Shown piece by piece: positions 27,276-36,444 of a stretch of 64,000 nt of DNA; the stretch's first letter is position 1, and each line of letters begins with the position of its first letter. The notes under the pieces were generated by a model, which worked only from the letters and a program-made list of their open reading frames with translations, ran no database searches and was not told the DNA's origin. Source of the DNA: Sphingomonas sp. HMP9 (GTDB lineage: Bacteria > Pseudomonadota > Alphaproteobacteria > Sphingomonadales > Sphingomonadaceae); the NCBI RefSeq assembly GCF_013374115.1, contig NZ_AP022673.1:3552501-3616500 (forward strand), written 5' to 3'. Position numbers and translations under genes: made by a program.

Positions 27276-27554
27276 CGGCGGCTTGGGGGGCAGGTGAGGT
27301 AGGCGTGGACGATCTCGACCAGCGCCTCGGCCGCGACGGTGCGGGGATCGTCATGCGCGGTGGCGGGATTGATCATGTGTTCGCGGATATGATCCTCGAT
27401 CACCTCGGCGATGAACCCGTCGAGCGCGCCGCGACACGCGGTGGCTTGCTGCAGGACACGCGCGCACTCCGGGTCTTCCTCGATCGCGCGTTCGAGCGTT
27501 TCGATCTGTTCCTACAGACCGCCGATCCGGTCGCCCGGTTGTTGTCCACCTCAT
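27248..27554 (-). pseudogene. CsoR/FrmR-family repressor with frameshift and internal stop
   Basis: The minus strand encodes EQIETLERAIEEDPECARVL, QQATACRGALDGFIAEVIED and HIREHMINPATAHDDPRTVA, then EALVEIVHAYLT. This fits the DUF156 family of small four-helix metal or formaldehyde-responsive repressors, with the Cys in ECARVLQQ and the His in DHIREHM as typical sensing residues. An in-frame TAG sits at 27512-27514 (a C to T change from CAG would explain it), and the first 10-15 codons (from the ATG at 27554) lie in another frame. It overlaps the 3' end of the lysA remnant on the opposite strand. Confidence 0.72.
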
Positions 27555-27671
27555 GATCGTCGACGCTGAAGAACCATCAGTTATACCGACCTCTTATGAT
27601 ACGGACGCGGCGATGACACCGGCGTGCGGGTGCGCTATTCGCGCCTGGTGCTCGCCGTTCGCCGCCTTCTG

Positions 27672-28064
27672 ATGAAACGCTACTTCGCGGTGCTGCTGTG
27701 CACGGCAACGCTCCTGTTAAAGCTGCTGGTGCCGACCGGGTATATGATCGGCAGCGAACAGGGTCGGATAACGATCGAACTGTGTTCCGGCGTTGCCCCC
27801 CGGCTCATGGCGATGGCTATGGCGATGCCGGGCATGCATGACGACGTGCCCGATCACGGCAAGCCGAAGGATCACGGCAAGGCCGAGATGCCCTGCGCCT
27901 TCGCGGGTCTCTCGGCCGCCGCGCTCGGCGCGATCGATCCCCTCCAACTGGCTGTCCTGATCGCCTTCGTCATGGCGGTCGGGCTGGCACCGCTCGTCGC
28001 GCCGACGATCATGCGCTTCGGTTATGTCCGACCGCCGCTGCGAGGTCCACCGGCCGTCCTTTGA
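27672..28064 (+). CDS. DUF2946-like membrane protein with Met/His-rich segment
   Basis: A 130-residue protein with an N-terminal signal-anchor (MKRYFAVLLCTATLLLKLLV), a central stretch rich in possible metal ligands (MAMAMAMPGMHDDVPDHGKP followed by DHGKAEMPC) and a C-terminal transmembrane helix (about residues 88-112). This arrangement fits DUF2946, often found next to TonB-dependent receptors or copper genes. The ATG at 27672 is chosen because it begins the signal; the ORF opens at 27624. The stop is 80 bases before the receptor gene, so the two are probably co-transcribed. Function is unproven; metal binding is inferred from composition. Confidence 0.7.
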   Translation: MKRYFAVLLCTATLLLKLLVPTGYMIGSEQGRITIELCSGVAPRLMAMAMAMPGMHDDVPDHGKPKDHGKAEMPCAFAGLSAAALGAIDPLQLAVLIAFVMAVGLAPLVAPTIMRFGYVRPPLRGPPAVL

Positions 28065-28144
28065 CCGACCGATCGCGTGCGCCTCCGGGAGCACACCACG
28101 TCCACGGCCCGCGCGTCTCTGCAGGGCCGGTCAAAGGCATAGTC

Positions 28145-30517
28145 ATGATCCGATCCCTCTTGCTGGCGGGGGCCTGTCTGCCGGGCCTCCTGCTCGCGAC
28201 ACCCGTCTTCGCCCAGCATGCCATCCCAGCCGCGACGAACCCCGGTTTGACGGCGTCCCAAACCCGGAACCCCGCTACACCAGAGAGCGGCGATATCATC
28301 GTCACTGCGCTCAAGCGTCCGCAGATGCTCCAAGACGTGCCTGCCAGCGTCACCATCCTCTCCGCCGACGTGCTTCGCCGGCTCGATGCGCAGGATTTCT
28401 CGCGCATCGCGGACTCCGTGCCGGGCTTGGCCTTTGCCACCTCCGGCCCCGGCAACGCGCAATACATTATTCGCGGGATCGGCGGGGTCGGCTTCGTCCA
28501 GTCGCCGACCACAGGCGTCTATCTCGACGAGACGCCTTTGCAGACGCGGGCGCTGCGGGGCTTTTCACAACCCGACCCGCAACTGTTCGACGTCGCCCGG
28601 GTCGAAGTGCTGCGCGGACCGCAGGGCGTGCTGTTCGGATCGTCGACGATGGGCGGCGTGGTCCGGATCGTGACGAACCAGCCCAATGCCGCCAGCGTGT
28701 CCGCGCTCGGCCAGGCGAGCGTTTCGACCATTACCGATGGCGGCACGAACTGGGACGCCAAGGCGATGCTCAACCTGCCGATCGTCGCCGACACGCTGGC
28801 GCTGCGTATCTCGGGCGGCGTCGTCCGGCAGGGCGGCTGGATCGACGATCTGCGACCGACCACCGGCAACCTGACCGAGAATGTTGGAACGTCGGCGGTC
28901 CGCAAGGACGTCAACTGGACCCGAACCGGTACGGTTCGCGCAGCACTGCGCTGGAACGCCTCGCCGACCCTGACGATCACGCCGTCTTTGGTCTGGCAAG
29001 ATGCCTATAGCAACGCGGACCGGCCCCATAGCGACGTCACCTTCGGCAAGCGTGCACGGCTGAAGGCACGCTATGCGGACACGTTCGCCAAGGACCGTTT
29101 CGTGATCGGCTCGCTGCTGATCGAGAACCGGTTCGCCGCGCTCGGTGGCTTTACCGTGTCGTCCAACTCGTCGTGGCTCGACCGACGCAACCGGCTGTCG
29201 TTCGACGTGACCGCGTTCGATTCCCCGATCGTGGAGGCTATCGTCGGCCCCGGCCCCGGCGGAAAGCTGTTCCCAACGCCGCTCATCGATTTCGGTCGCA
29301 CCAGACAGTTCACGCAGGAGGTGCGCGCCGTCTCCGATGGGCTCGGACGCCTGCAATATGTGCTCGGTGCCTTCTACCGCGATCTTCATCAAGACTCCGG
29401 TCGCACGATTTCCGTCGCCGACCTGTTCGGCGTCACCGCGCCGCCGCCCCTTGGCGCCAGCAGCCCGGCCTTCATCCAGGATACGATCGTGCGCTTCCGC
29501 GAAAGCGAGATCGCGGGGTTCGGCGAGCTGACCTATGCCATTGCGCCGAAGGTGAAGGTCGCCGCAGGCGCGCGGGTCTTCGCCTATCGCCAGCACGAGG
29601 CGAGCCGGCGCTACGGCATCGGCGGCGTCGCAGGCGGCGACCTCGCCTACGACTATGCCGAACGCAACCGCGAGAGCGGGGTCACGCCGCGCCTGACGCT
29701 CAGCTACGAACCGAGCCGCGCCGCGACGCTCTACGCCAGCTATTCGCAGGGCTTCCGCACCGGGGGCGTCAACGCACCCGTGACCGATGCTATCTGCTCG
29801 GCCACGGAACGTCGCGCGGCGGGCATTCCCGACGTACCACCGCCCTATGACAGCGATCGTACCGACAATTACGAGATCGGCGCGAAGACCAGCCTGTGGG
29901 GCGGTCGCCTGCGGATCAACGGCGCCGCCTATGCGATCGACTGGAAGGATTACCAGCAGGCGTTCCAGACGGCGTGCGGGATCAACAATGCGACCACCAT
30001 TTCCTTTACCGTCAACGCCGGGCGGGTCCGGAGCCGGGGCGGCGAGCTCGAGGTCAGCGTTTCGCCGGTCCAAGGCCTCGACCTGCACGCAGGCGGTTCG
30101 TTCACCGACGCGACCTATCGTAACGCCGTTCCTAACCTGCTTCTGCCGGCGGGGTCGCGCGTGCTCGACGTGCCGCGCTGGCTCTGGAATGTGCGGGGCG
30201 CGTACGAGGCGGCGCTCGCCGATGGGCTGACCGGCACTCTTTTTGCTGCGGCGCGTCGCGTCGGGGCGTCGAACAGCGGGTTCGGGGAAGGCGAGGTGCT
30301 GCCTCGCCCGGCCTATGCGCTGGTCGACGCCTCCGCCGGCGTGCGGATGCGGGACGGCCTGGGGATCGAGCTGTTCGTCACCAACCTGTTCGATGCCGTG
30401 CCGGTCTTCGGCCAGGAGTTCACGACATCGCCGGGCAACACGACCGCGACCAGCTATTTCTCCTATCTCGTGGGTCCGCCGCGGACGGTCGGGATACGCC
30501 TGACCAAGACTTTGTAA
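28145..30517 (+). CDS. TonB-dependent outer-membrane receptor
   Basis: A 790-residue receptor. A signal peptide (MIRSLLLAGACLPGLLLATP, cut after VFA) is followed by a TonB-box-like GDIIVTALKR, the plug domain (RLDAQDFSRIADSVPGLAF, IIRGIGGVGF, VEVLRGPQGVLFGSSTMGG) and a 22-strand barrel. The start at 28145 is chosen because it begins the signal peptide. It resembles the large iron-complex/vitamin receptor group of sphingomonads. The substrate cannot be told; the Met/His-rich partner upstream suggests a metal complex. Confidence 0.9.
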   Translation: MIRSLLLAGACLPGLLLATPVFAQHAIPAATNPGLTASQTRNPATPESGDIIVTALKRPQMLQDVPASVTILSADVLRRLDAQDFSRIADSVPGLAFATSGPGNAQYIIRGIGGVGFVQSPTTGVYLDETPLQTRALRGFSQPDPQLFDVARVEVLRGPQGVLFGSSTMGGVVRIVTNQPNAASVSALGQASVSTITDGGTNWDAKAMLNLPIVADTLALRISGGVVRQGGWIDDLRPTTGNLTENVGTSAVRKDVNWTRTGTVRAALRWNASPTLTITPSLVWQDAYSNADRPHSDVTFGKRARLKARYADTFAKDRFVIGSLLIENRFAALGGFTVSSNSSWLDRRNRLSFDVTAFDSPIVEAIVGPGPGGKLFPTPLIDFGRTRQFTQEVRAVSDGLGRLQYVLGAFYRDLHQDSGRTISVADLFGVTAPPPLGASSPAFIQDTIVRFRESEIAGFGELTYAIAPKVKVAAGARVFAYRQHEASRRYGIGGVAGGDLAYDYAERNRESGVTPRLTLSYEPSRAATLYASYSQGFRTGGVNAPVTDAICSATERRAAGIPDVPPPYDSDRTDNYEIGAKTSLWGGRLRINGAAYAIDWKDYQQAFQTACGINNATTISFTVNAGRVRSRGGELEVSVSPVQGLDLHAGGSFTDATYRNAVPNLLLPAGSRVLDVPRWLWNVRGAYEAALADGLTGTLFAAARRVGASNSGFGEGEVLPRPAYALVDASAGVRMRDGLGIELFVTNLFDAVPVFGQEFTTSPGNTTATSYFSYLVGPPRTVGIRLTKTL

Positions 30518-30689
30518 TGGCAGGTGTGCACGATTCGGGCTCGAGCGGGAGCCTAACGTATAAGGAGATCGATCCGAACGAACGTTTGAAGCCGATGCGG
30601 ATAGCCGGCGGACAGCGGCTATCCTGTACGGCCGGCCCGCTGCCGACAGTTCGTTTGCCGCTGGGGTGCTTTTGATGCATGCCGCCTGT

Positions 30690-31184
30690 TCAGAGATTGG
30701 CCTGTTCATCCTCGCTCAAGTCGGCATCGGAGCCGTAATAGAGTTCGGCGCAGGTTTCGCGCAGGCAGCCGCCCTCGATCTCGATATCGTCGCGATAGGC
30801 GTCGGCGATAAAGCCCAGCGTATCGACGTGTCTGGCCTCGAAATACATCGGATGCACGTCGCTGCGGCCCGCGCCATAAACCACGCGGCCGACCTTCGAC
30901 CAGATCGATGCCATCGTGCACATGCCGCATGGCTGGAGCGTCGAGTACAGCGTTGCCCCGCGCAGCTCGAGTTCGCCGGTCTGCTCGCATGCCCGGCGGA
31001 TCGCCATCATTTCGGCATGCGCGGTCGCGTCGGGCAATTCCTTTGTCTGATTGCGTTCGGCGGCGATCACCTTGCCGTCCAGCACGATGACGCATCCCAG
31101 CGGGGACGTTGACGGATCGGACCCTTTCGAACGCGCGACGTCGATCGCCATCTGCATCCAGTGTTCGTCGGTATGAGTCTGCAT
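30690..31184 (-). CDS. nucleoside/guanine deaminase family protein
   Basis: A 164-residue zinc deaminase. The active site is seen as AHAEMMAIRRACE (zinc His and catalytic Glu) and LQPCGMCTMAS (two zinc cysteines). The overall pattern, including SPLGCVIVLDGKVIAAERNQ, resembles guanine deaminase/GuaD-like proteins more than tRNA deaminase TadA, but the substrate cannot be settled from sequence. It is monocistronic, downstream and convergent to the TonB receptor. Confidence 0.83.
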   Translation of the reverse strand: MQTHTDEHWMQMAIDVARSKGSDPSTSPLGCVIVLDGKVIAAERNQTKELPDATAHAEMMAIRRACEQTGELELRGATLYSTLQPCGMCTMASIWSKVGRVVYGAGRSDVHPMYFEARHVDTLGFIADAYRDDIEIEGGCLRETCAELYYGSDADLSEDEQANL

Positions 31185-31242
31185 TGCGTTTCCACCTGTT
31201 TGTAGCAGCTGTAAAATACGAGATACCGATCCGGTTGCGGCG

Positions 31243-32703
31243 TCAGCCTTTGACCACTCTGACGGTAGCCTCTGTCGGGTCGACCGGATCCATCACGAAC
31301 GCGCCGGCATCACGGTTCGCGACCAGCCACGCGACATGCGCGGCCGTGATGCGCTGGCCCGGAACCAGGCGAGGAACACCCGGCGGCGCGGGCGCGATCA
31401 TCTCGGCCGCGATCCGTCCCGCCGAGGCTTCGTAGGCCACCATTTCGGCGGGGCCATAGAGGGCGGCGGGCCCGGGCATGGCCATGTCGACGGACAGGGT
31501 AGCAATCCCCGGCGGTGGAGCAGTGATTGGCAGGATGGTGGGGTCGGACGCGAGCTGCTTCACCAGATCCTGCAGACCGCGGACGAGTGCACGCAAGTCG
31601 GACCTGGTCGTGCCCAGCGACAGAATCGCGAGAAGATGCCGGGAGTCGGACAGCCCCATGCTGATCCGGTGATGCGTGTAGAGCCAGTCGTCGATGGCAT
31701 ATCCCGATGCGCCCAGCGCCGAGACGTCGATCAGCACCTTCGTGACGTCCAGATCGGCGTCGGCCGGCAGGTGGTCGTGACCGAACACGCGTAACGGCGC
31801 GATACCGGCGATCGTCTTGCGGACCTTCTGCGCCAGGGCGATGACGCCGGTCCACATCTGCTCACCGTTCAACGCGTGATCGCGCCGCGTCGCGTCGAGC
31901 GTTGCGAGGATCGGCACCGACGGGCTGGTGGTCTCGAACAGCTCATAGGCCATCCAAAGGCGCTGGCGATCGATCAGGTCGCCTTTAGCGACGATCACCG
32001 ATCCTTGCGCGAGTGCCCCCATCGTCTTGTGGGCGCTGTAGACCGCGACATCCGCCCCCTTGGTAAGTGGATCATCTGGCAGGCCCTCGCAGAATGCGAA
32101 GGCGCCACCCCAGGCGGCATCGACGATCAGGGGAATGCCGTGGTCGTGGCAGATGGTGGCGAGCGACGCTATGTCGCTGGTGACGCCGTAATAGGTCGGG
32201 CTGACGATGATGACCGCCTTTGCGGTCGGATGCGCCGCCAAGGTTGCGCTGAGCGTCTGCGGCTCGACGCCATGCTCGATGTCCCATGCCTCGTCGATCT
32301 GAGCGGGCACGATGACGGCATCGAGCCCCGTCGCGAGCGCATAGGTCCGCTCGGCCTTGTGGGCGTTCGCGGCGATCAGAATGGTATCGCCCGGCCCGGC
32401 GACGGACGCCATGACGGTGTGGAGGCTCTGCGTGGATCCGCCGGTTACAAACCGGCAGAAATCGGCATTCCAGGCCTCCGCGGCGATCTCGTGCGCACGC
32501 TGGAGCGCCAGCTTGCCCTCGGTACGATCATCGAGCCCCTTTGGCGTCAGCACGTCGGCTTGGAAAACCCGCCTGCCGAGCAATGCCTTCATCCCGCCGG
32601 GGATGGCCGAACCCTGGTTGTGGCCGGGCGCCCCGAAGCCGATTACCGGCCTCTTCTCGATCGCCGCCAGCGCATCTGCCAGCGGCGCACTCTTCTGATC
32701 CAT
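31243..32703 (-). CDS. Orn/Lys/Arg decarboxylase-family PLP enzyme
   Basis: A 486-residue fold-type I PLP enzyme of the basic amino-acid decarboxylase family (short SpeA/YaaO-like form without the N-terminal wing domain). Motifs: FGAPGHNQG at the start, FVTGGSTQSLHTVMASV, VSPTYYGVTSDI, LIVDAAWGGAF and the PLP lysine in VYSAHKTMGALAQGS. A C-terminal domain ends with VPRLVPGQRITAAHVAWL. The ATG at 32703 has GGAGAGG upstream and is preferred over the longer frame to 32877. It would make a polyamine or a related amine; the exact amino acid is undetermined. Confidence 0.85.
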   Translation of the reverse strand: MDQKSAPLADALAAIEKRPVIGFGAPGHNQGSAIPGGMKALLGRRVFQADVLTPKGLDDRTEGKLALQRAHEIAAEAWNADFCRFVTGGSTQSLHTVMASVAGPGDTILIAANAHKAERTYALATGLDAVIVPAQIDEAWDIEHGVEPQTLSATLAAHPTAKAVIIVSPTYYGVTSDIASLATICHDHGIPLIVDAAWGGAFAFCEGLPDDPLTKGADVAVYSAHKTMGALAQGSVIVAKGDLIDRQRLWMAYELFETTSPSVPILATLDATRRDHALNGEQMWTGVIALAQKVRKTIAGIAPLRVFGHDHLPADADLDVTKVLIDVSALGASGYAIDDWLYTHHRISMGLSDSRHLLAILSLGTTRSDLRALVRGLQDLVKQLASDPTILPITAPPPGIATLSVDMAMPGPAALYGPAEMVAYEASAGRIAAEMIAPAPPGVPRLVPGQRITAAHVAWLVANRDAGAFVMDPVDPTEATVRVVKG

Positions 32704-32944
32704 GCCTAAGCCCTCTCCATATCGCGGGAGTAAACGCACGGACGCCAAGAAGCCCCGTGAGGATCGTTGATCTTCTTTACCAAACAAGCAGTTATGTGGT
32801 GACAGCGCGTAAGGGCCCGATCGTTCTCGTACGCCTAAGCCTATATCAGCGGCGCGTACGAGGATGGTCATACCCACCGCCGCGGCCTAGACCGGTGGCA
32901 GGCGGCCGCCGTCGCGTCGCCAGGAAAGATACCGCGCCACGCCT

Positions 32945-33943
32945 ATGATATCGACCCACCAGACTTTGGCAGACCTTGGCTGGACTGCGCACTTCGCGGA
33001 ACAGCTTTCCGATGACGAGGAGCTTCACGGCCACCCCGTCCGCGTGATGGCGGTTCACCGCGGCAAGATCGCGGTGTCGGGTGCCGATACGCAGGGCTTC
33101 GTCTCGCCCTATATCGGCGGCGCGCAGCCCAGCGACGATCATCCGACGGTCGGCGACTGGCTGCTCATCGACGATCGCACGGGGGAGGCGACGCGCGTCC
33201 TGCGACGCATGAACCTGTTCAAGCGCCGCTCGCCCGCCGATCCGCGGAAAGATCAGATGATCGCCGCCAATGTCGACACCATCTTCATCGTCGCATCGTG
33301 CAACCAGGACTTCAGCATCGCCCGGCTCGAGCGCTATCTCGTGCTCGCGCGCGAGGTGGACGTGCACCCGGTCGTCGTCCTCACCAAGGCCGACCTGACC
33401 GACACGCCCGAAGCGTTCGCCGCCGCCGCCCGCGCGATCGAGCCGGGGCTGCTCGTCGAAACCGTCGACGGTCGCGACAGGGCCGACGTCAGGCGGTTGG
33501 CGGCTTGGTGCGGGCCCGGCAAGACGGTGGCGTTTCTCGGCTCGTCCGGCGTCGGCAAGTCCACGCTCGTCAACGCGTTGCGCGAATCTGACAGCATCGG
33601 GACGCAGGCGGTGCGTGCCAAGGACGGTACCGGCCGGCACACGACGACGGTGCGCGAGATGCACCGGCTCGACCAGGGCGGCTGGCTGCTCGACCTGCCC
33701 GGCATGCGCGAACTGCAATTGTCCGAGGCCGCGACCGGCTTGGCCGAAGTGTTCGACGATATCGCGTTGCTGGCGCAGGAATGCCGGTTCGCCGACTGTT
33801 CGCACGGCGTCGAGCCAGGGTGCGCGATCCAGGCGGCGATCGCGGCCGGGACGCTGGCGCCGGATCGCGTCGATCGCTGGCGCAAGCTCAACGCGGAAGA
33901 AAACGGCGCCGCGTCCCGGCTGACGAAGCGTCGGACGCGGTAA
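32945..33943 (+). CDS. rsgA: ribosome small-subunit GTPase RsgA
   Basis: A 332-residue circularly permuted GTPase that helps late 30S maturation. An OB-fold region comes first, then the G motifs in permuted order: VVLTKADL (G4), FLGSSGVGKSTLVNAL (G1), GTGRHTTT (G2 region) and LLDLPGMRELQL (G3). The C-terminal zinc finger is CRFADCSHGVEPGC. The ORF start at 32945 is plausible (MISTHQTLADLGW). It is divergent from the PLP enzyme. Confidence 0.94.
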   Translation: MISTHQTLADLGWTAHFAEQLSDDEELHGHPVRVMAVHRGKIAVSGADTQGFVSPYIGGAQPSDDHPTVGDWLLIDDRTGEATRVLRRMNLFKRRSPADPRKDQMIAANVDTIFIVASCNQDFSIARLERYLVLAREVDVHPVVVLTKADLTDTPEAFAAAARAIEPGLLVETVDGRDRADVRRLAAWCGPGKTVAFLGSSGVGKSTLVNALRESDSIGTQAVRAKDGTGRHTTTVREMHRLDQGGWLLDLPGMRELQLSEAATGLAEVFDDIALLAQECRFADCSHGVEPGCAIQAAIAAGTLAPDRVDRWRKLNAEENGAASRLTKRRTR

Positions 33944-34088
33944 CGACCGTACCGGGCTTCGACGTTCCAAAGCGATCGAACCCGGTCGAACCTCCGTGGA
34001 CGGTGGCGTTGCTCTATTGCCGAACCTGCTGCGACGACGGTCCAAGATCTGACGAAGTATAGATTGCCGCGGTGAACTATGCCAGACA

Positions 34089-34113
34089 AGCAAACGCCCG
34101 GACCGTTGCCGAT
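34089..34113 (-). terminator. hairpin downstream of the possible small ORF
   Basis: Stem CGCCCGG / CCGGGCG-like arms (GCCCGGACC and its partner CCGGGC) with a 10-base loop; on the minus strand it is followed by GTTTGCTTGT rather than a strict T-run. It lies 25 bases beyond the stop of the minus-strand small ORF, so it may terminate that transcript. Confidence 0.45.
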
Positions 34114-34139
34114 CCGGGCGCCTGCGTGACGATCGCTCG

Positions 34140-34262
34140 TCAGCCCCCATTTTTTGCTCTCGCTCTTCGTCTTGCGACGGAGCGGAAAAGCAGTCCCCGA
34201 ACCACGGCCGTTGCCTGTGTCTCAGCGAGTTTGTTGCTAGTTATGTCCGTGGATTTTGTCAC
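34140..34262 (-). CDS. possible small basic protein, 40 residues
   Basis: A minus-strand frame starting at a GTG (VTKSTDITSNKLAETQATAV, then VRGLLFRSVARRRARAKNGG). It has an acidic/polar first half and a strongly basic tail. No family is recognised. Support comes from the hairpin after its stop and the palindrome 37-56 bases upstream of its start. The ribosome site is weak and the frame is open further upstream, so it may be noise. Confidence 0.3.
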   Translation of the reverse strand: MTKSTDITSNKLAETQATAVVRGLLFRSVARRRARAKNGG

Positions 34263-34298
34263 GGTCTTTGCGCAAGACGCTTCACGATTGGATCGAGG

Positions 34299-34318
34299 CT
34301 GTTGCGATTTCGCAACAG
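34299..34318. promoter_or_regulatory. perfect palindrome, possible operator
   Basis: CTGTTGCGA-TT-TCGCAACAG, 9-base arms with a 2-base centre, in the AT-richer stretch between the possible small ORF and lolC. Symmetry and size fit a dimeric repressor site. Which gene it controls is not known. Confidence 0.5.
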
Positions 34319-34487
34319 ACCAATTTAGACACTGCCGGATCGGGACTAATGCGGTGTTTCGCAGGAGGCTGCCGGCCCGACATGCACGCGGCCGAAGGAC
34401 GGCACGCATGGGCCGGACAGTTGCCTCGCAACGGGCCGCGTCCTAGAGCCGCTGCACTGCTTCCCTAACGATCGAACCTGGCCGCCC

Positions 34488-35738
34488 ATGATCCTGTCCC
34501 GCTACGAACGGATGATAGCCCGCCGCTATCTGCTGCCGGGCAAGGGAGAGGCGTTCATCTTCCTCGTCGCCTCGATCAGCCTAGTCGCGGTCATGCTCGG
34601 CGTCGCCGCGCTAGTGATCGTGATGAGCGTGATGAACGGCTTCCGCGCCGAGCTATTCGACAAGATCGTCGGACTGAACGGCCATGCGGTGGTGCAGGGC
34701 GTCGGCAACCGGCTCCCCGACTGGCGCGAGATCGTCGCGCAGGCGCAGAAGACGCCAGGCGTCACCAGCGCGCTCCCGCTGATCGAACAGCCGCTCGCCG
34801 CCACCTACAACGGGCGTGCCGAGGCCGTGCTGGTGCGCGGCATGCGCGTCGACGACATCCGCCGCAACTCGACGATCAGCAACAAGGTCATCATGGGTTC
34901 GCTCCAATCGATCACGCAAGGGTCCGGCAGGATCGCGATCGGCTCGCGGCTCGCCGAATCGCTTGGCGCGCAGGTCGGCTCGGACATCTCGCTGTTCAGT
35001 CCGCAGGGCCAGACGACCCCGTTCGGCACCGTCCCGCGGATCGTCAGCTACACGGTCGGCGCTATCTTCGAGATCGGCGTCTATGATTACGATAAGGCGT
35101 ACATCATCATGCCGATCGAGGATGCGCAGACGCTCCTCCTGATGGGCGACTCCGCGGGCATGGTCGAGCTGAAGACGGTCGATGCGGACAAGGTCGGCGA
35201 GATCCTGAAGCCGCTCGCCGACAAGATCGGCGGCAACGCGGTGATCGCCGACTGGCGGACGATGAACGCGCAGCTGTTCGAGGCGCTCGCGGTCGAGCGG
35301 GTCGCGATGTTCACCGTGCTGTCGATCATCATCCTGGTCGCGGTGTTCAACATCCTCTCGTCCCTGATCATGCTGGTCCGCGCCAAGACGCGCGACATCG
35401 CGATCCTGAGGACGATGGGCGCGACGCGCGGTTCTATGATGCGGATCTTCATCGTCGTCGGTACCACCATCGGTGCGCTCGGCACGGTCGCGGGGCTCGT
35501 GCTGGGCTTCATCTTCCTGTTCTACCGCCAGGGGGTGGTGAACTTCGTCCAGCTCCTCACCGGCCAGAATTTGTGGGATCCGTCGATCCGCTACCTGACC
35601 GAACTCCCGTCGAAGACCGATCCCGTCGAGATCGTCGTGATCGCGCTGATGGCGCTGATTTTCAGCTTCCTCGCGACGCTCTATCCGGCCTGGAAAGCGG
35701 CGAGTACCGACCCCGTGCAGGTGCTGCGTTATGAATGA
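34488..35738 (+). CDS. lolC: lipoprotein-releasing ABC transporter permease LolC/LolE
   Basis: A 416-residue FtsX-type permease that releases outer-membrane lipoproteins from the inner membrane to LolA. The N-terminus [20 protein letters not shown] precedes the first helix; a periplasmic domain (about residues 50-270) is followed by three helices, and the permease loop has [20 protein letters not shown]. The C-terminus reads [19 protein letters not shown], the family ending. Alphaproteobacteria usually have one such permease acting as a homodimer. It overlaps lolD. Confidence 0.93.
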   Translation: MILSRYERMIARRYLLPGKGEAFIFLVASISLVAVMLGVAALVIVMSVMNGFRAELFDKIVGLNGHAVVQGVGNRLPDWREIVAQAQKTPGVTSALPLIEQPLAATYNGRAEAVLVRGMRVDDIRRNSTISNKVIMGSLQSITQGSGRIAIGSRLAESLGAQVGSDISLFSPQGQTTPFGTVPRIVSYTVGAIFEIGVYDYDKAYIIMPIEDAQTLLLMGDSAGMVELKTVDADKVGEILKPLADKIGGNAVIADWRTMNAQLFEALAVERVAMFTVLSIIILVAVFNILSSLIMLVRAKTRDIAILRTMGATRGSMMRIFIVVGTTIGALGTVAGLVLGFIFLFYRQGVVNFVQLLTGQNLWDPSIRYLTELPSKTDPVEIVVIALMALIFSFLATLYPAWKAASTDPVQVLRYE

Positions 35739-36444
35739 AGGCCTCAAAATCGATCGCCAGATCGAGCGCATGGACGATTACGTCCTCCAGACCAGCGGGC
35801 TGACCAAGAGCTTCACGCAGGGCGGCGCGACGATCGAGGTGCTGCGCGGCGTGGACTTGGCGATCGCCCCTGGCGAGATCGTCGCGCTGCTTGGGCCATC
35901 CGGCTCGGGCAAGTCGACGCTGTTGCAGGCGGTCGGGCTGCTCGAGGGCGGCTTCGAGGGATCGATTAGGATCGCCGGCACCGAGGCGGCGAAGCTCAAC
36001 GCGCATGAGCGGACCGTGGTGCGCCGCGACAGCCTCGGCTTCGTCTATCAGTTCCACCACCTGCTGCCGGACTTCAACGCGACCGAGAACGTCGTCCTCC
36101 CGCAACTCGTCCACGGCGCGACGCGGGTCGAGGCGGACCGGCGGGCGGCGGAATTGCTGACCCAGCTTGGTCTCGGCCACCGGCTGACGCACCGCCCGAG
36201 CCAGCTGTCCGGCGGCGAGCAGCAGCGCGTCGCGGTCGCCCGCGCGCTTGCCAACAAGCCCGCGCTTGTGCTGGCGGACGAGCCGACCGGCAATCTCGAC
36301 GAACACACCGCCGACATCGTCTTCGCCGAGTTCATCCGGCTGGTCCGCGAACAAGGTACAGCCGCCGTGGTCGCGACGCATAACGAGCGGCTGGCGGCAC
36401 GGATGGACCGCGTGCTGCGGCTGCACGAGGGGCGGCTGGCGTGA
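35731..36444 (+). CDS. lolD: lipoprotein-releasing ABC transporter ATPase LolD
   Basis: A 237-residue ABC ATPase. Walker A is [15 protein letters not shown], the Q-loop region has [16 protein letters not shown], the signature is [15 protein letters not shown] and Walker [16 protein letters not shown], then the H-loop [10 protein letters not shown]. It pairs with the preceding permease, whose stop it overlaps by 8 bases. The ATG at 35731 gives a 13-residue N-terminal extension; the ATG at 35770 (MDDYVLQ) is an alternative. Confidence 0.95.
   Translation: MNEGLKIDRQIERMDDYVLQTSGLTKSFTQGGATIEVLRGVDLAIAPGEIVALLGPSGSGKSTLLQAVGLLEGGFEGSIRIAGTEAAKLNAHERTVVRRDSLGFVYQFHHLLPDFNATENVVLPQLVHGATRVEADRRAAELLTQLGLGHRLTHRPSQLSGGEQQRVAVARALANKPALVLADEPTGNLDEHTADIVFAEFIRLVREQGTAAVVATHNERLAARMDRVLRLHEGRLA

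Larger units (their letters stand above)
33944..34487. other. intergenic region between rsgA and lolC
   Basis: About 540 bases. Contents I can see are a GC-rich hairpin at 34089-34113, a possible 40-residue basic ORF on the minus strand (34140-34262) and a perfect 9-bp-arm palindrome at 34299-34318. The GC content drops around 34200-34330, as expected for promoters. The lolC promoter should be in the last 150 bases. Confidence 0.5.

Noticed and set aside
28565..30709. A 714-residue minus-strand frame over the TonB receptor
   Set aside because: Antisense shadow; composition typical of a mirrored high-GC gene.
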